A DNA stretch of 64,000 nt from Sphingorhabdus rigui (GTDB taxonomy: Bacteria > Pseudomonadota > Alphaproteobacteria > Sphingomonadales > Sphingomonadaceae). Position numbers and translations under genes: made by a program. Position 1 is the first letter of the stretch. Every line of letters starts with the position of its first letter. Below, one piece after another: positions 1-8,994 of this stretch. Location: NCBI RefSeq assembly GCF_014196595.1, contig NZ_JACIEA010000001.1, forward strand, positions 1,172,546-1,236,545, written 5' to 3'. The notes beneath the pieces are model-generated. The model was not told the DNA's origin. It ran no database searches and saw only the letters and a list, made by a program, of their open reading frames with translations.

Positions 1-865
1 CTAGTGTGTTAATGGTGACCCCGCCATTGTCGAGCGTGAAGCAGTTGCGGGGATCACCCAATGGGTATGGATCATCCGAGCCCAGAGGCGATGCTGCGTC
101 AAGCTTGTAACCTGGAATCGGACAGCTTGTGAAGTCACGGTCGTTAAGACGCAAAGCTTCCCGCTTACGATACTCAAATGAGCCGAGCACATTGAAACGG
201 TCATCACCGAAACCAAATGTCGTAGCGATCCGACGATCAACCCCAGCACCCACCTCAGGAACGTTGATCTGCGCGTCAAGTGTTACGCCACGGACTTTCT
301 TGTCAGTCATAATGTTTACAACACCTGCAACGGCGTCAGAACCATAAATTGACGAAGCACCAGCCTTGAGAACTTCGATCCGCTCAACGATTGCGGTCGG
401 TAGCACGTTAAGGTCAGCGGCAAGAACGTTGCCTCGGGTACCAGCAGGCGCAAGTCGACGGCCGTTCAGCAAAACGAGCGTTCGTGCGGGGCCAAGGTTA
501 CGAAGACCAAGCGTGTTTGCTCCGGTCCCACCAGCGGTTACAAAACCGCCATAAAAGTTGTTAATTTGTCCGGCGCCCGCGGTTACTACCTGGCTCTGCA
601 ACACGTCAGCAGCGCTATTGAAGCCGCCTTGCGTTATTTCTTCAGCGGTTACCACAGTAATTGGCTCGATTGTGCTGAATGTGTCGCGACGAATGCGCGA
701 CCCAGTAACTACAATTGCGCTGGATGCGTCTTCAACCGCTTCACCCGTTTTGACGACTGCTTCTTCGGCTTCATCTTCCTGCGCAACCTGTGCGTACGAT
801 GGAAAAGCGCCAAACAGCGCGAGGCTGACAGCGGACCCTGCAATCAACAAACGTGATTTTTTCAT
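1..865 (-). CDS. TonB-dependent outer-membrane receptor, 5' part (runs off the window)
   Basis: The reverse frame from ATG at 865 stays open to the window edge, giving 288 codons of the N-terminus. The protein starts with a signal peptide (MKKSRLLIAG..., cleavage near SYAQ), then an acidic linker, the segment IVVTGSRIRR typical of TonB-dependent receptors, and a plug domain with NTLGLRNLG, TLVLLNGRR, VERIEVLKAGASSIYGSDAVAGVVNI. These are family hallmarks of outer-membrane receptors that import siderophores, vitamins or oligosaccharides by TonB energy. The barrel lies beyond position 1, so the substrate cannot be judged. The long plug with Cys-containing insertion is like the large sphingomonad receptor paralogues. 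A Shine-Dalgarno-like GGGGAG lies just upstream of the ATG. Confidence 0.93.
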   Translation of the reverse strand, partial: MKKSRLLIAGSAVSLALFGAFPSYAQVAQEDEAEEAVVKTGEAVEDASSAIVVTGSRIRRDTFSTIEPITVVTAEEITQGGFNSAADVLQSQVVTAGAGQINNFYGGFVTAGGTGANTLGLRNLGPARTLVLLNGRRLAPAGTRGNVLAADLNVLPTAIVERIEVLKAGASSIYGSDAVAGVVNIMTDKKVRGVTLDAQINVPEVGAGVDRRIATTFGFGDDRFNVLGSFEYRKREALRLNDRDFTSCPIPGYKLDAASPLGSDDPYPLGDPRNCFTLDNGGVTINTL

Positions 866-1311
866 GAAAAAGCTCCCCAGCTTAAATGTTCATCTTCAAT
901 TAATACTTATATAAAGCGCAGACGGGTTGCATGTGCAATAGCGACGCTCAAGAAAGTCTGATTTTTGCGCTATTGTTGCCGACGGGCCACATAGGGAAAA
1001 CTGCGGTAATGCCGCGACATTGCATCAAAATTTCATCAGGTGCCTTAGTCGCGAAATTATATAATGCAGCGTGCGAGAAATGCGTAGCAATTGATGTAAA
1101 GTGCAAAAGATCGCTATTCTGCAACGATATTTGCATGTCTGCTGAACGCCTCAATCCGCAAATATGTGAAGTAGACTGCAGGCGATGTTTTTTGTAATAA
1201 AGTTGCGTGCAACGACTGATTACGCGCGATTTTCGTTGCACGGCGCGCCGATGTTGCAGTGCACCACAGCTTGGTGCTATCGGGCCCTTATCATCCGTGA
1301 AAGGAACATGA
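866..1311. other. Intergenic region between receptor and phaR, with putative divergent promoters
   Basis: About 445 bases without a convincing gene. For the receptor, a reverse-strand promoter candidate is TTGCAC (933-938) and TTATAT (909-914), 18 bases apart. On the phaR side, several TTGC/GCAA repeats occur, such as GTTGC-GT-GCAAC at 1202-1213 and TTGCAGTGCA near 1253-1262. PhaR-type repressors are known to bind TGC/GCA-rich inverted sites, so autoregulation is possible but inferred. A Cys-rich 88-codon frame at 931-1197 lacks support. Confidence 0.4.
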
Positions 1312-1869
1312 ATGGCACGTGCAGCCAGCAGAAATGGTGATGGTCCCATCATCATCAAAAAATACGCGAACCGGCGGCTCTACAACACGCATTCGTCCAA
1401 ATATATTACGTTGGACTTCCTCGCGGAACTGACTCGTAAGGATATCGACTTCAAGGTTGTTGATGCCAAAACGAATGAGGACATTACCCATGGTGTGCTC
1501 ACACAAATCATCATGGAAGAAGAAAATAGCGGGCAGCAAATGTTGCCCGTCGGCTTCCTGAAACAATTGATCGCCATGTATGGTGACTCGATGCAGGGGA
1601 TGGTCCCGCAGTTTCTCGAAAGCTCCATGGACAATTTCCGCAAAAACCAGAAGCAGGTGCAGGATGCGATTGAAACCGCAATAACCTCCGGTCCTTTTGG
1701 TCATATTGCAAAACAGAATATCGAGTTCATGCGTTCTGCACGCGAAGCGTTGATGCCCAATCTTGGCGGCCTGACGGGGGGCAAGGCGGCGCAGACGGAG
1801 ACGGTTGCCGACCTCAAGCGGCAGATTGCGGAGTTGCAGGCGAAGCTCGATAAAATTGCGGCGGATTAA
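1312..1869 (+). CDS. phaR: PhaR-type polyhydroxyalkanoate synthesis repressor
   Basis: A 185-residue protein with the PHB/PHA accumulation regulator DNA-binding domain at about residues 13-73: IIIKKYANRRLYNT followed by SKYITLDFLAEL, the signature of PhaR. The middle part holds the conserved accumulation-regulator region and the C-terminus (about 160-183) is a short heptad-like coiled coil (VADLKRQIAELQAKL). The family represses phasin and PHA granule genes and also senses PHA granules. It stands alone here, upstream of proS and rnr; no phaC, phaZ or phasin is in the window. ATG start at 1312 with the GAAAGGAAC-type ribosome site just upstream. Function is confident by domain; direct targets are not visible. 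Confidence 0.93.
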   Translation: MARAASRNGDGPIIIKKYANRRLYNTHSSKYITLDFLAELTRKDIDFKVVDAKTNEDITHGVLTQIIMEEENSGQQMLPVGFLKQLIAMYGDSMQGMVPQFLESSMDNFRKNQKQVQDAIETAITSGPFGHIAKQNIEFMRSAREALMPNLGGLTGGKAAQTETVADLKRQIAELQAKLDKIAAD

Positions 1870-1908
1870 CGCCGCGCTCATATTCACTATAAAGTAACAG
1901 GTAAGATT

Positions 1909-3438
1909 TTGATAAAACATGCTTTAAGCGTCACGCGCGCTCAAAATTTCGCGGGCTGGTATCAGGAAGTCATTTCGGAGGCCGACCTAGCCGAGGAATC
2001 GGGCGTCCGTGGATGCATGGTCATCCGGCCATGGGGCTATGGCATGTGGGAACGCATCCAAAAGTTGATGGATGCGCAAATCAAGGCTGCTGGCGTGGAG
2101 AACTGCTATTTCCCGCTGTTCATTCCCTTATCGTTTTTTGAAAAAGAAGCCGACCATGTGGAGGGCTTTGCAAAGGAAATGGCTGTCGTCACGCACCACC
2201 GCTTGATTGGTGATGGCAAAGGCAAGTTGATCCCTGATCCCGATTCCAAGTTGGAAGAGCCGCTGGTTGTTCGCCCAACATCGGAAACCGTAATCGGCGC
2301 GGCCATGAGCCGTTGGGTCCAAAGCTGGCGTGATTTGCCGTTGATGGTCAATCAATGGGCCAATGTTGTGCGCTGGGAAATGCGCACACGCATGTTCCTG
2401 CGCACCAGTGAGTTTTTATGGCAGGAAGGGCACACCGCGCACGCCGATCGCGCCGATGCGATGCAGGAAACCATGCGCGCGCTTGAAATGTATCGTGCCT
2501 TCGCCGAGGGGCCATTGGCCATGCCAGTCGTGGCTGGCGAAAAGCCAGAGAATGAACGCTTTCCAGGCGCCGTTGCAACATACAGCATCGAAGCGATGAT
2601 GCAGGACGGCAAAGCGCTACAGGCAGGTACGTCGCATTATCTGGGCACAGGTTTTGCCGAAGCGTCGGGTATCAAATATCAGGATAAGGACGGCAGCCAA
2701 CAATTTGCGCACACCACCAGCTGGGGTGTTTCCACGCGGATGATTGGCGGCGTTATCATGACGCATGGCGATGATGATGGCTTGCGCTGTCCGCCGCAAA
2801 TTGCCCCGCACCAAATCGTCATTATACCTATGTTGCGGGACAATGACGAAGACGAAGCCGTGTTGGAATATTGCCGCAGCCTGCGCCTCGAATTGCTCGC
2901 GCTTCATGCTTTCGGCGAACCCTTGCGCGTATTGCTGGACACCAAGGCGGCAAAGGCATCGAACAAACGTTGGTCTTGGGTCAAGAAAGGCGCGCCCATC
3001 ATCGTTGAAGTGGGCCCACGCGACGTCGGCGAAGGCAAAGCGGCCGTTTTGCGCCGTGATCGCCTGTATAAGGACGACGGCAAGCTTGCGACGGCATTTA
3101 CCCCGCGTGGTGAGTTTGTCGCGGCAGCCGCTGGTTTGCTTGAGGACATTCAGTCCACCCTCTACACACAAGCAAAAGAGCGGCTTGATGCCAACATCCG
3201 CCGTGACGTCACCGACCTTGCCGCGCATTTTGCCGGTGACGAGGCGAAGTTTGCTGGCTGGGTAGAGGTTCAGTGGGCACGTCCAACCGGCGCTGCACTC
3301 GATAAAATCGTTGAGCAGTTAAAGTCGCTCAAGCTGACGATGCGGAATAGCCCAATTGATGCGGCTGCGGTCGACGGCGCATGCTTTTTTACAGGCGAGC
3401 CCGCCGTGGAACGGATCCTTATTGGCCGGACTTATTAG
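1909..3438 (+). CDS. proS: Proline--tRNA ligase (archaeal/eukaryote-like type)
   Basis: Class II aminoacyl-tRNA synthetase charging tRNA-Pro. At 509 residues, without the large editing insertion of the E. coli enzyme and with a C-terminal extension, it fits the short 'type 3' ProRS. Visible signatures are KHALSVTRAQNFAGWYQEV at the N-terminus, RPTSETVIG near residues 122-130, and the class II motif 2 region RWEMRTRMFLRTSEFLWQEGHTAH around 155-180. The family N-terminus (KHALS) forces a start at the TTG codon at 1909, with AGGTAAG about 5 bases upstream; no ATG is available. It is followed after only 3 bases by rnr, suggesting co-transcription. Confidence 0.95.
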   Translation: MIKHALSVTRAQNFAGWYQEVISEADLAEESGVRGCMVIRPWGYGMWERIQKLMDAQIKAAGVENCYFPLFIPLSFFEKEADHVEGFAKEMAVVTHHRLIGDGKGKLIPDPDSKLEEPLVVRPTSETVIGAAMSRWVQSWRDLPLMVNQWANVVRWEMRTRMFLRTSEFLWQEGHTAHADRADAMQETMRALEMYRAFAEGPLAMPVVAGEKPENERFPGAVATYSIEAMMQDGKALQAGTSHYLGTGFAEASGIKYQDKDGSQQFAHTTSWGVSTRMIGGVIMTHGDDDGLRCPPQIAPHQIVIIPMLRDNDEDEAVLEYCRSLRLELLALHAFGEPLRVLLDTKAAKASNKRWSWVKKGAPIIVEVGPRDVGEGKAAVLRRDRLYKDDGKLATAFTPRGEFVAAAAGLLEDIQSTLYTQAKERLDANIRRDVTDLAAHFAGDEAKFAGWVEVQWARPTGAALDKIVEQLKSLKLTMRNSPIDAAAVDGACFFTGEPAVERILIGRTY

Positions 3439-3441
3439 GGA

Positions 3442-5715
3442 ATGACCAAAAACACCCATTTTGAAGGCCTTCCATCGCGCGAACAGATACTCGCCTTTAT
3501 CCAATCGTCTAACGATCCCGCGGGAAAGCGAGAGATTGCGCGGGAATTCGGCTTGCGCGGGAATGAAAAGATCGCGCTGAAGGCGTTGTTGAAAGACATG
3601 ACGGATGAAGGCCTGATCGACATGGCACCGGGCCGTGCCTTTCACAAAATGGGTGGCGTGCCAAAAGTCACGGTGCTGAAAATTGTTGCGATTGACGGCA
3701 ACCAAGCGGTGGCCATTCCGGAGCATTGGGAAGCCGAAGGCATTCCGGCCCCCAAAATCCGGGTGATTGAGACCAAAGGCAAGCGCAACAGTGCGTTGGG
3801 CATTGGCGACCGCATTTTGGCGCGCACCGAAGAACGCGGCAATGGCTGGGCCGCGCATGTCATGAAGAAACTCGCCAAGGGCAGCGAGCAGATATTGGGT
3901 GTTGTCGAGGGCGGCGAAAATGGCCGTTTCTGGCTGAAATCCGTCGACAAGAAATCACGTTTCGACACCCAAATCGGTGATGTTGGCGACGCAAAAGCTG
4001 GCGAGCTGGTGCTTGCTGAACTGACCGGAAACGCGCACAAAAAATCGGCGCGGGTAACGCAGGTTCTGGGCGATCCATTTGCGCCGAAAAGTTTCAGCCT
4101 CATTGCCATTCATAAATTTGGCATTCCGTTTGAGATGCCTGAAACGGTGGAGCGTGAGGCGGAGCGTGTACGCGAACTGCCCGTCACCGACGACCACCGC
4201 GAAGACCTGCGCCATCTGCCGATTATAGCCATCGACCCCCGCGATGCGCGTGATTTTGATGATGCGATCTGGGCCACACCAAATGCGGATACCGGTGGGT
4301 TTGATGCCATCGTCGCGATTGCCGACGTAAGCTATTATGTCCGTCCGGGCAGCGCGCTGGACCATGAGGCGTCGAAGCGCGGGAACAGTGTCTATTTCCC
4401 CGACCTGGTCGTGCCCATGCTGCCGCACGCATTGTCATCGGACAAATGCTCGTTGCGGGCAGGGGAAGACCGTGCAGTGCTGGCCTGCCACCTTGCCATT
4501 GGCAAGACGGGCCAAGTGACGTCATGGCGTTTCACGCGCGCAGTGGCGCGGATCGCCGCCAATATTCCCTATCCCGACGCGCAAGCCGCGATCGACGGGA
4601 CGATGGAAAATCCGTTGCTGGAAACCGCGCTAAAGCCATTATGGGCATGTTGGCGGTTACTGTCGAAGGCGCGTGCCAAGCGTGGTCCGTTGGAATTGAA
4701 CTTGCCTGAAAAGCGTATCACGCTTGATGAACAAGGCCGCGTGACGGGCGTTGCCGAACGTGAGCAGCTTGAAGCGCATCGTTTGGTCGAAGATTTCATG
4801 ATCGCGGCCAATGTCGCGGCTGCAAAGGCGCTAGAGGCGAAGAAATCATCGCTCATTTACCGCGCCCATGAACCGCCAAGCCGCGAAAAGCTGGTCGCGT
4901 TGAAGGAATATCTCAAAACCTTCGACATAGATTTTGCGCTGGGGCAGGTGGTTAAGCCCGAAACCTTCAACGGGATCTTGGCAAAGGTCATCGACGAAGA
5001 AATCCGCCCGCAGATTATGGAAGCGGTCCTCCGCAGCCAGACTCAGGCCTATTATGGCCCGACTAATGTCGGACATTTCGGCCTGTCCTTGGGCAGCTAC
5101 GCGCACTTTACCTCTCCCATTCGCCGTTATGCCGACCTCATCGTGCATCGCGCTTTAGTGAGCGCATATGGGCTTGAAATGCCCAAGCCGAAGATAAAGG
5201 ATGTCGAGCCAATAACCGGCCTGACTGAGGCGGCGATTGCACGATTACCCGCGACCGCCGAAGCCATTAGCCGCACGGAACGCCGCGCGATGGAAGCAGA
5301 GCGCGAGACCACAGATCGCTATATCGCGGCATATCTATCGGCGCAGGTCGGGCAAGTGGTTCAGGCACGCATTACCGGCGTTCAGAATTTCGGTTTTTTC
5401 GCGACAGTTGAGGGTGTTGGCGGCGACGGCTTAGTTCCGGTCTCAACACTTGGAAAAGACTATTTCCATTATGATGAGGCGAGCCAAACGCTCATCGGTG
5501 AAAAAACGCGGCAGGAATATCGCCCAGGCATGCGCCTGGAACTCCGCTTGGCAGAAGCCAACCCTATTTCGGGATCGCTAAGGTTCGAATTGCCCGAAGG
5601 TGGCAGCTATGCGCCGGACCGGTTCAAGCATAAGGGGAAGCCAAAGGCCGGTAAATATGACGCGGGCAAACGCGGACGTCCCGGCAACATTCGGCATCAG
5701 GGCAAGCGGCGCTAG
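3442..5715 (+). CDS. rnr: Ribonuclease R
   Basis: A 757-residue processive 3'-5' exoribonuclease of the RNB family, active on structured RNA and in RNA quality control. Domain order is an N-terminal winged helix (about 10-65), OB-fold cold-shock regions, the RNB catalytic core with IDPRDARDFDDA (residues 264-275; D265, D271, D273 and D274 match the metal-binding aspartates), an S1 RNA-binding domain at about 632-715 (ARITGVQNFGFF), and a Lys/Arg-rich tail of about 30 residues. Length is close to the usual family size. Starts 3 bases after proS stops. Its TAG stop overlaps the stop of the convergent stress-protein gene by three bases (5713-5714 shared). Confidence 0.97.
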   Translation: MTKNTHFEGLPSREQILAFIQSSNDPAGKREIAREFGLRGNEKIALKALLKDMTDEGLIDMAPGRAFHKMGGVPKVTVLKIVAIDGNQAVAIPEHWEAEGIPAPKIRVIETKGKRNSALGIGDRILARTEERGNGWAAHVMKKLAKGSEQILGVVEGGENGRFWLKSVDKKSRFDTQIGDVGDAKAGELVLAELTGNAHKKSARVTQVLGDPFAPKSFSLIAIHKFGIPFEMPETVEREAERVRELPVTDDHREDLRHLPIIAIDPRDARDFDDAIWATPNADTGGFDAIVAIADVSYYVRPGSALDHEASKRGNSVYFPDLVVPMLPHALSSDKCSLRAGEDRAVLACHLAIGKTGQVTSWRFTRAVARIAANIPYPDAQAAIDGTMENPLLETALKPLWACWRLLSKARAKRGPLELNLPEKRITLDEQGRVTGVAEREQLEAHRLVEDFMIAANVAAAKALEAKKSSLIYRAHEPPSREKLVALKEYLKTFDIDFALGQVVKPETFNGILAKVIDEEIRPQIMEAVLRSQTQAYYGPTNVGHFGLSLGSYAHFTSPIRRYADLIVHRALVSAYGLEMPKPKIKDVEPITGLTEAAIARLPATAEAISRTERRAMEAERETTDRYIAAYLSAQVGQVVQARITGVQNFGFFATVEGVGGDGLVPVSTLGKDYFHYDEASQTLIGEKTRQEYRPGMRLELRLAEANPISGSLRFELPEGGSYAPDRFKHKGKPKAGKYDAGKRGRPGNIRHQGKRR

Positions 5716-6167
5716 CTCAATTCATCCAGCTGCGCATCGCTCAGCGATCCGGGGATCACCATAACCGGGCAGGGTAATGTCCCTGCATTAATACCTGTAA
5801 AGTGCGCAATAAGTGGTCCAGGTGCGCCCTGGGCTGCGGCACCGAGCACAAGCGCGGCGATACCGGGATGTTCCGCAAGCATGGCCTTGACCACATCAAT
5901 GGCTTCACCAGACTTAACGGTAATCGCAGGCCGAACACCCATTTCGTCAAAAATGGATCCTGCGGCAGCGGTCACAAGCTGCTCAGCCCGGTCACGCGCT
6001 TCTTCTTCCATCGTCGCTTGCACGCCGCCCCAGGCGACAAAATCCGCCTGCTCAACGAGCGCGAGGATATGCACGGTCCCGCCCGTTTTTGCGGCACGAC
6101 GCGACGCAAACCGCAGCGCAAGCCGCGCTTCTTCGGTCTCATCAATGACAACAAGGTACGTCCGCAT
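5712..6167 (-). CDS. Universal stress protein (UspA family)
   Basis: A 151-residue single-domain UspA fold starting MRTYLVVIDETEEARLALRFA, with the middle VEQADF region and ending in LPCPVMVIPG, the usual Usp beta-strand end. I chose the ATG at 6167 rather than the longer frame (to 6245) because the Usp fold begins at this methionine. The glycine-rich nucleotide-binding loop (LGAAAQGAPGPLI) differs from the strict ATP-binding GxxGxG(S/T) pattern, so nucleotide binding is uncertain. The gene is convergent with rnr and divergent from pdhC, with a 153-base shared upstream region. Confidence 0.88.
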   Translation of the reverse strand: MRTYLVVIDETEEARLALRFASRRAAKTGGTVHILALVEQADFVAWGGVQATMEEEARDRAEQLVTAAAGSIFDEMGVRPAITVKSGEAIDVVKAMLAEHPGIAALVLGAAAQGAPGPLIAHFTGINAGTLPCPVMVIPGSLSDAQLDELS

Positions 6168-6320
6168 GCGCTTCCCCCGGCATGGGCCCCTGCGGCCAGC
6201 CTTTATGAATTCGTATAGCCTGCGCGAAATTTGAATGCTTGGCAACCTTATCGCGCTTGACGCTTGGGAAAGCTTGGCTATGCGATTATTTCAAATTGCG
6301 ACCAAAAAAGGCCAAACCCG

Positions 6321-7601
6321 ATGTCTATCGAACTCAAAATGCCCGCACTTTCCCCAACCATGGAAGAAGGCACGCTTGCCAGATGGCTGGTGAAGGAAGG
6401 GGACACCGTTTCGTCCGGCGATTTGATCGCAGAGATCGAAACTGACAAGGCGACGATGGAATTCGAAGCGGTCGACGAAGGCGTGATTACACAATTGCTC
6501 GTGCCCGAAGGCACCGACGGCGTGAAAGTCGGCACGGTCATTGCGATTATTCAGGGTGAAGATGACGATGCGACCGCTGCGCCAAAGGCGGCCGCGCCTG
6601 TAGCCGCGAAAGAACCAAAGCCGGCAGCAGTGGCTGCTGCTCCAGCGCCCGCGCCAGTCACAACCCCCGTTGCCACGCCATCGCACTGCTCAGGCGACCG
6701 TATCAAGGCCAGTCCATTGGCGAAACGTATCGCGGCGAATTCGGGCGTTGATCTGGCGGGTATTAGCGGAACTGGCCCCAATGGCCGTATTGTAAAGGCT
6801 GACGTTGAACGCAGCACTAAAAATACCGTCAGTGCTGAGCTTGTCGAAGCACGCCCCACAGCCGACAGCCGCCCTTCGACAGGCTCAGGGCTTACGGTGG
6901 ATGGTGGCGACATCCCACACGAAGTCGTCAAACTCTCCAACATGCGCAAAACCATTGCGCGCCGCCTGACCGAGTCCAAGCAGCAAGTGCCGCACATCTA
7001 CCTCACCGTCGATGTCCGCCTCGATGCTTTGCTCAAGCTGCGCGGAGAGCTTAACGCCTCGCTGGAACCACGCGGTATCAAGTTGTCGGTTAATGACATG
7101 CTGATCAAGGCGCTTGGCCTTGCGCTGATTCAGGTGCCCAAATGCAATGTCAGCTTCGCCGGCGACAATATGCTGCAGTACAGCCGCGCCGACATCAGCG
7201 TTGCGGTATCGGTGCCCACCGGCCTGATTACGCCCATCGTGACCGACGCAGCGAACAAGTCGCTGTCAAAAATCTCGACCGAAATTGCCGAACTTGCGGG
7301 CCGCGCGAAGGAAGGCAAGTTGCAGCCCCATGAATATCAGGGCGGCACCGCGTCCATATCCAACATGGGCATGATGGGTATCAAGCAATTCGAAGCCGTC
7401 ATCAACCCGCCACAAGCGATGATCATGGCGATCGGCGCAGGCGAAAAGCGCCCCTATATCGTCGATGACGCACTCGCCATCGCCACAGTCATGTCGGCCA
7501 CCGGCAGCTTCGACCACCGCGCCATCGACGGCGCAGACGGCGCGCAGTTGATGAAGGTGTTCAAGGAACTGGTCGAAAAGCCTTTGGGGTTGGTGGCGTA
7601 A
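6321..7601 (+). CDS. pdhC: Pyruvate dehydrogenase complex E2, dihydrolipoyl acetyltransferase
   Basis: Core acetyl-transfer subunit of the pyruvate dehydrogenase complex, 426 residues. Order: one lipoyl domain (2-77, lipoylated K43 in [10 protein letters not shown]), an Ala/Pro-rich linker, the E3/E1-binding domain (about 128-163, [12 protein letters not shown] and [12 protein letters not shown]), and the acetyltransferase core with catalytic FDHRAIDG (H399, D403). The ATG at 6321 is used because [18 protein letters not shown] is the normal E2 N-terminus. Residues about 170-191 ([20 protein letters not shown]) are encoded by an inserted palindromic repeat (6832-6891) lying in the flexible linker. 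lpd follows after one base; the E1 beta gene is at the far right of the window. Confidence 0.96.
   Translation: MSIELKMPALSPTMEEGTLARWLVKEGDTVSSGDLIAEIETDKATMEFEAVDEGVITQLLVPEGTDGVKVGTVIAIIQGEDDDATAAPKAAAPVAAKEPKPAAVAAAPAPAPVTTPVATPSHCSGDRIKASPLAKRIAANSGVDLAGISGTGPNGRIVKADVERSTKNTVSAELVEARPTADSRPSTGSGLTVDGGDIPHEVVKLSNMRKTIARRLTESKQQVPHIYLTVDVRLDALLKLRGELNASLEPRGIKLSVNDMLIKALGLALIQVPKCNVSFAGDNMLQYSRADISVAVSVPTGLITPIVTDAANKSLSKISTEIAELAGRAKEGKLQPHEYQGGTASISNMGMMGIKQFEAVINPPQAMIMAIGAGEKRPYIVDDALAIATVMSATGSFDHRAIDGADGAQLMKVFKELVEKPLGLVA
6832..6891. repeat. Palindromic interspersed repeat inserted in frame in pdhC
   Basis: Two 21-base arms, 6832-6852 (GTGCTGAGCTTGTCGAAGCAC) and 6871-6891 (GCCCTTCGACAGGCTCAGGGC), are separated by 18 bases. 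Their cores CTGAGC(T/C)TGTCGAAG are reverse complements with one mismatch, and each arm also has matching ends (GTGCT/AGCAC, GCCCT/AGGGC). This structure recalls dispersed palindromic repeats known from sphingomonads. The insert keeps the reading frame open in the linker between the E3-binding and catalytic domains. Copy number elsewhere cannot be judged here. Confidence 0.75.
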
Positions 7602-7602
7602 C

Positions 7603-8994
7603 ATGTCTGATTACGACCTAATCGTCCTTGGCTCTGGCCCCGGTGGTTATGTTGCCGCCATCCGCGCGGCGCAGCTTGGGCTGAAAGTTGCCATTGTCGA
7701 GCGGGAAAATCTCGGTGGCATTTGCCTCAACTGGGGCTGCATCCCGACCAAGGCGTTGCTGCGCTCGGCCGAAATCTATCATTATATGCAGCATGCGGGC
7801 GATTATGGCCTGACGGCGGCGAATATCAGCGCGGATATCGACGCGGTGGTGAAGCGGTCGCGCGGTGTGGCGAAGCAGCTTAATCAGGGCGTTACGCATC
7901 TGATGAAGAAGAACAAGATTACCGTCCATATGGGCGACGGCAAGCTGACTGCAGCCAACACACTGACGGTCACCAAAGATGGCAAGAGTGAAGAGCTGAC
8001 CGCGAAGAACATCATCCTCGCCACCGGCGCGCGCGCCCGTGACCTGCCATTTGCGCCTGCCGATGGAAAACGCATCTGGACCTATCGCCACGCGATGGTG
8101 CCGCCGGAAATGCCAAAGAAGCTGCTGGTCATCGGATCCGGCGCAATCGGCATCGAATTTGCCAGCTTTTACAATGATATGGGCGCGGAAGTAACCGTCG
8201 TCGAAATGCTCGACCGCATCGTGCCCGTTGAGGATGCAGATGTATCGACCTTCCTTGAAAAGGCGCTGACAAAGCAGGGCATGACGATCATGACCGGGGC
8301 AGGGGTACAAGAGCTCAAGGCCAGCGCGACGGGCGTTTCTGCGAAGATCAAGGGTAAGGACGGCAAAGTTGTTGCGTCCGAATTCACCCACTGCATCGTT
8401 GCCATCGGCATTGTCCCCAACACCGAAAATATCGGGCTAGAGGCGCTTGGCGTCGAAATGGACCGCGGTTTCCTGAAAACCGATCCAATGTGCCGCACCA
8501 ATGTGCCGGGCCTGTGGGCCATCGGTGACATCACCGCGCCGCCATGGTTGGCGCATAAGGCCAGCCATGAAGGCGTTATTGCCGCTGAAGCGATTGCTGG
8601 CGGCCATCCGCACGCGATGGACCCCAAGAACATCCCCGGCTGCACCTATTGCCATCCGCAGGTCGCGAGCGTCGGCATGACCGAAGCCAAGGCGAAAGAA
8701 GCCGGTTATGACGTCAAAGTCGGCAACTTCCCGTTCCTCGGCAACGGCAAAGCGATTGCGCTGGGTGAGGCGGAAGGCTTCATCAAAACCGTGTTCGACG
8801 CCAAAACCGGAGAGCTACTAGGCGCGCATATGGTCGGCGCTGAAGTGACGGAGCTTATCCAAGGCTATACCATCGGCAAAACGGCGGAGTTGGTTGAGGC
8901 GGACTTCATGCACACCGTGTTCCCGCATCCGACATTAAGCGAAATGATGCACGAAAGCGTGCTCGGCGCTTATGGCAAAATGTTGCACATGTGA
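7603..8994 (+). CDS. lpd: Dihydrolipoyl dehydrogenase (E3)
   Basis: A 463-residue FAD-dependent pyridine nucleotide-disulphide oxidoreductase that reoxidises dihydrolipoyl groups on E2. Visible features: FAD-binding VLGSGPGGYVAA at the N-terminus, the redox pair C41 and C46 in GICLNWGCIPTK, the NAD-binding IGSGAIGIEFASFY, the second FAD motif LWAIGDI, and the C-terminal dimer-interface catalytic HPTLSE (H442, E447). Length is standard. It begins one base after pdhC, so the two are an operon for the pyruvate dehydrogenase complex, and probably serves other 2-oxoacid dehydrogenases too. No N-terminal lipoyl domain is present. Confidence 0.96.
   Translation: MSDYDLIVLGSGPGGYVAAIRAAQLGLKVAIVERENLGGICLNWGCIPTKALLRSAEIYHYMQHAGDYGLTAANISADIDAVVKRSRGVAKQLNQGVTHLMKKNKITVHMGDGKLTAANTLTVTKDGKSEELTAKNIILATGARARDLPFAPADGKRIWTYRHAMVPPEMPKKLLVIGSGAIGIEFASFYNDMGAEVTVVEMLDRIVPVEDADVSTFLEKALTKQGMTIMTGAGVQELKASATGVSAKIKGKDGKVVASEFTHCIVAIGIVPNTENIGLEALGVEMDRGFLKTDPMCRTNVPGLWAIGDITAPPWLAHKASHEGVIAAEAIAGGHPHAMDPKNIPGCTYCHPQVASVGMTEAKAKEAGYDVKVGNFPFLGNGKAIALGEAEGFIKTVFDAKTGELLGAHMVGAEVTELIQGYTIGKTAELVEADFMHTVFPHPTLSEMMHESVLGAYGKMLHM

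Noticed and set aside
1-279. 92-codon reverse frame at the window start
   Set aside because: It is out of frame with the TonB receptor, whose plug motifs are in another frame extending to 865.
931-1197. 88-codon Cys-rich frame between receptor and phaR
   Set aside because: No ribosome site, no domain, and it lies across a regulatory region; probably chance.
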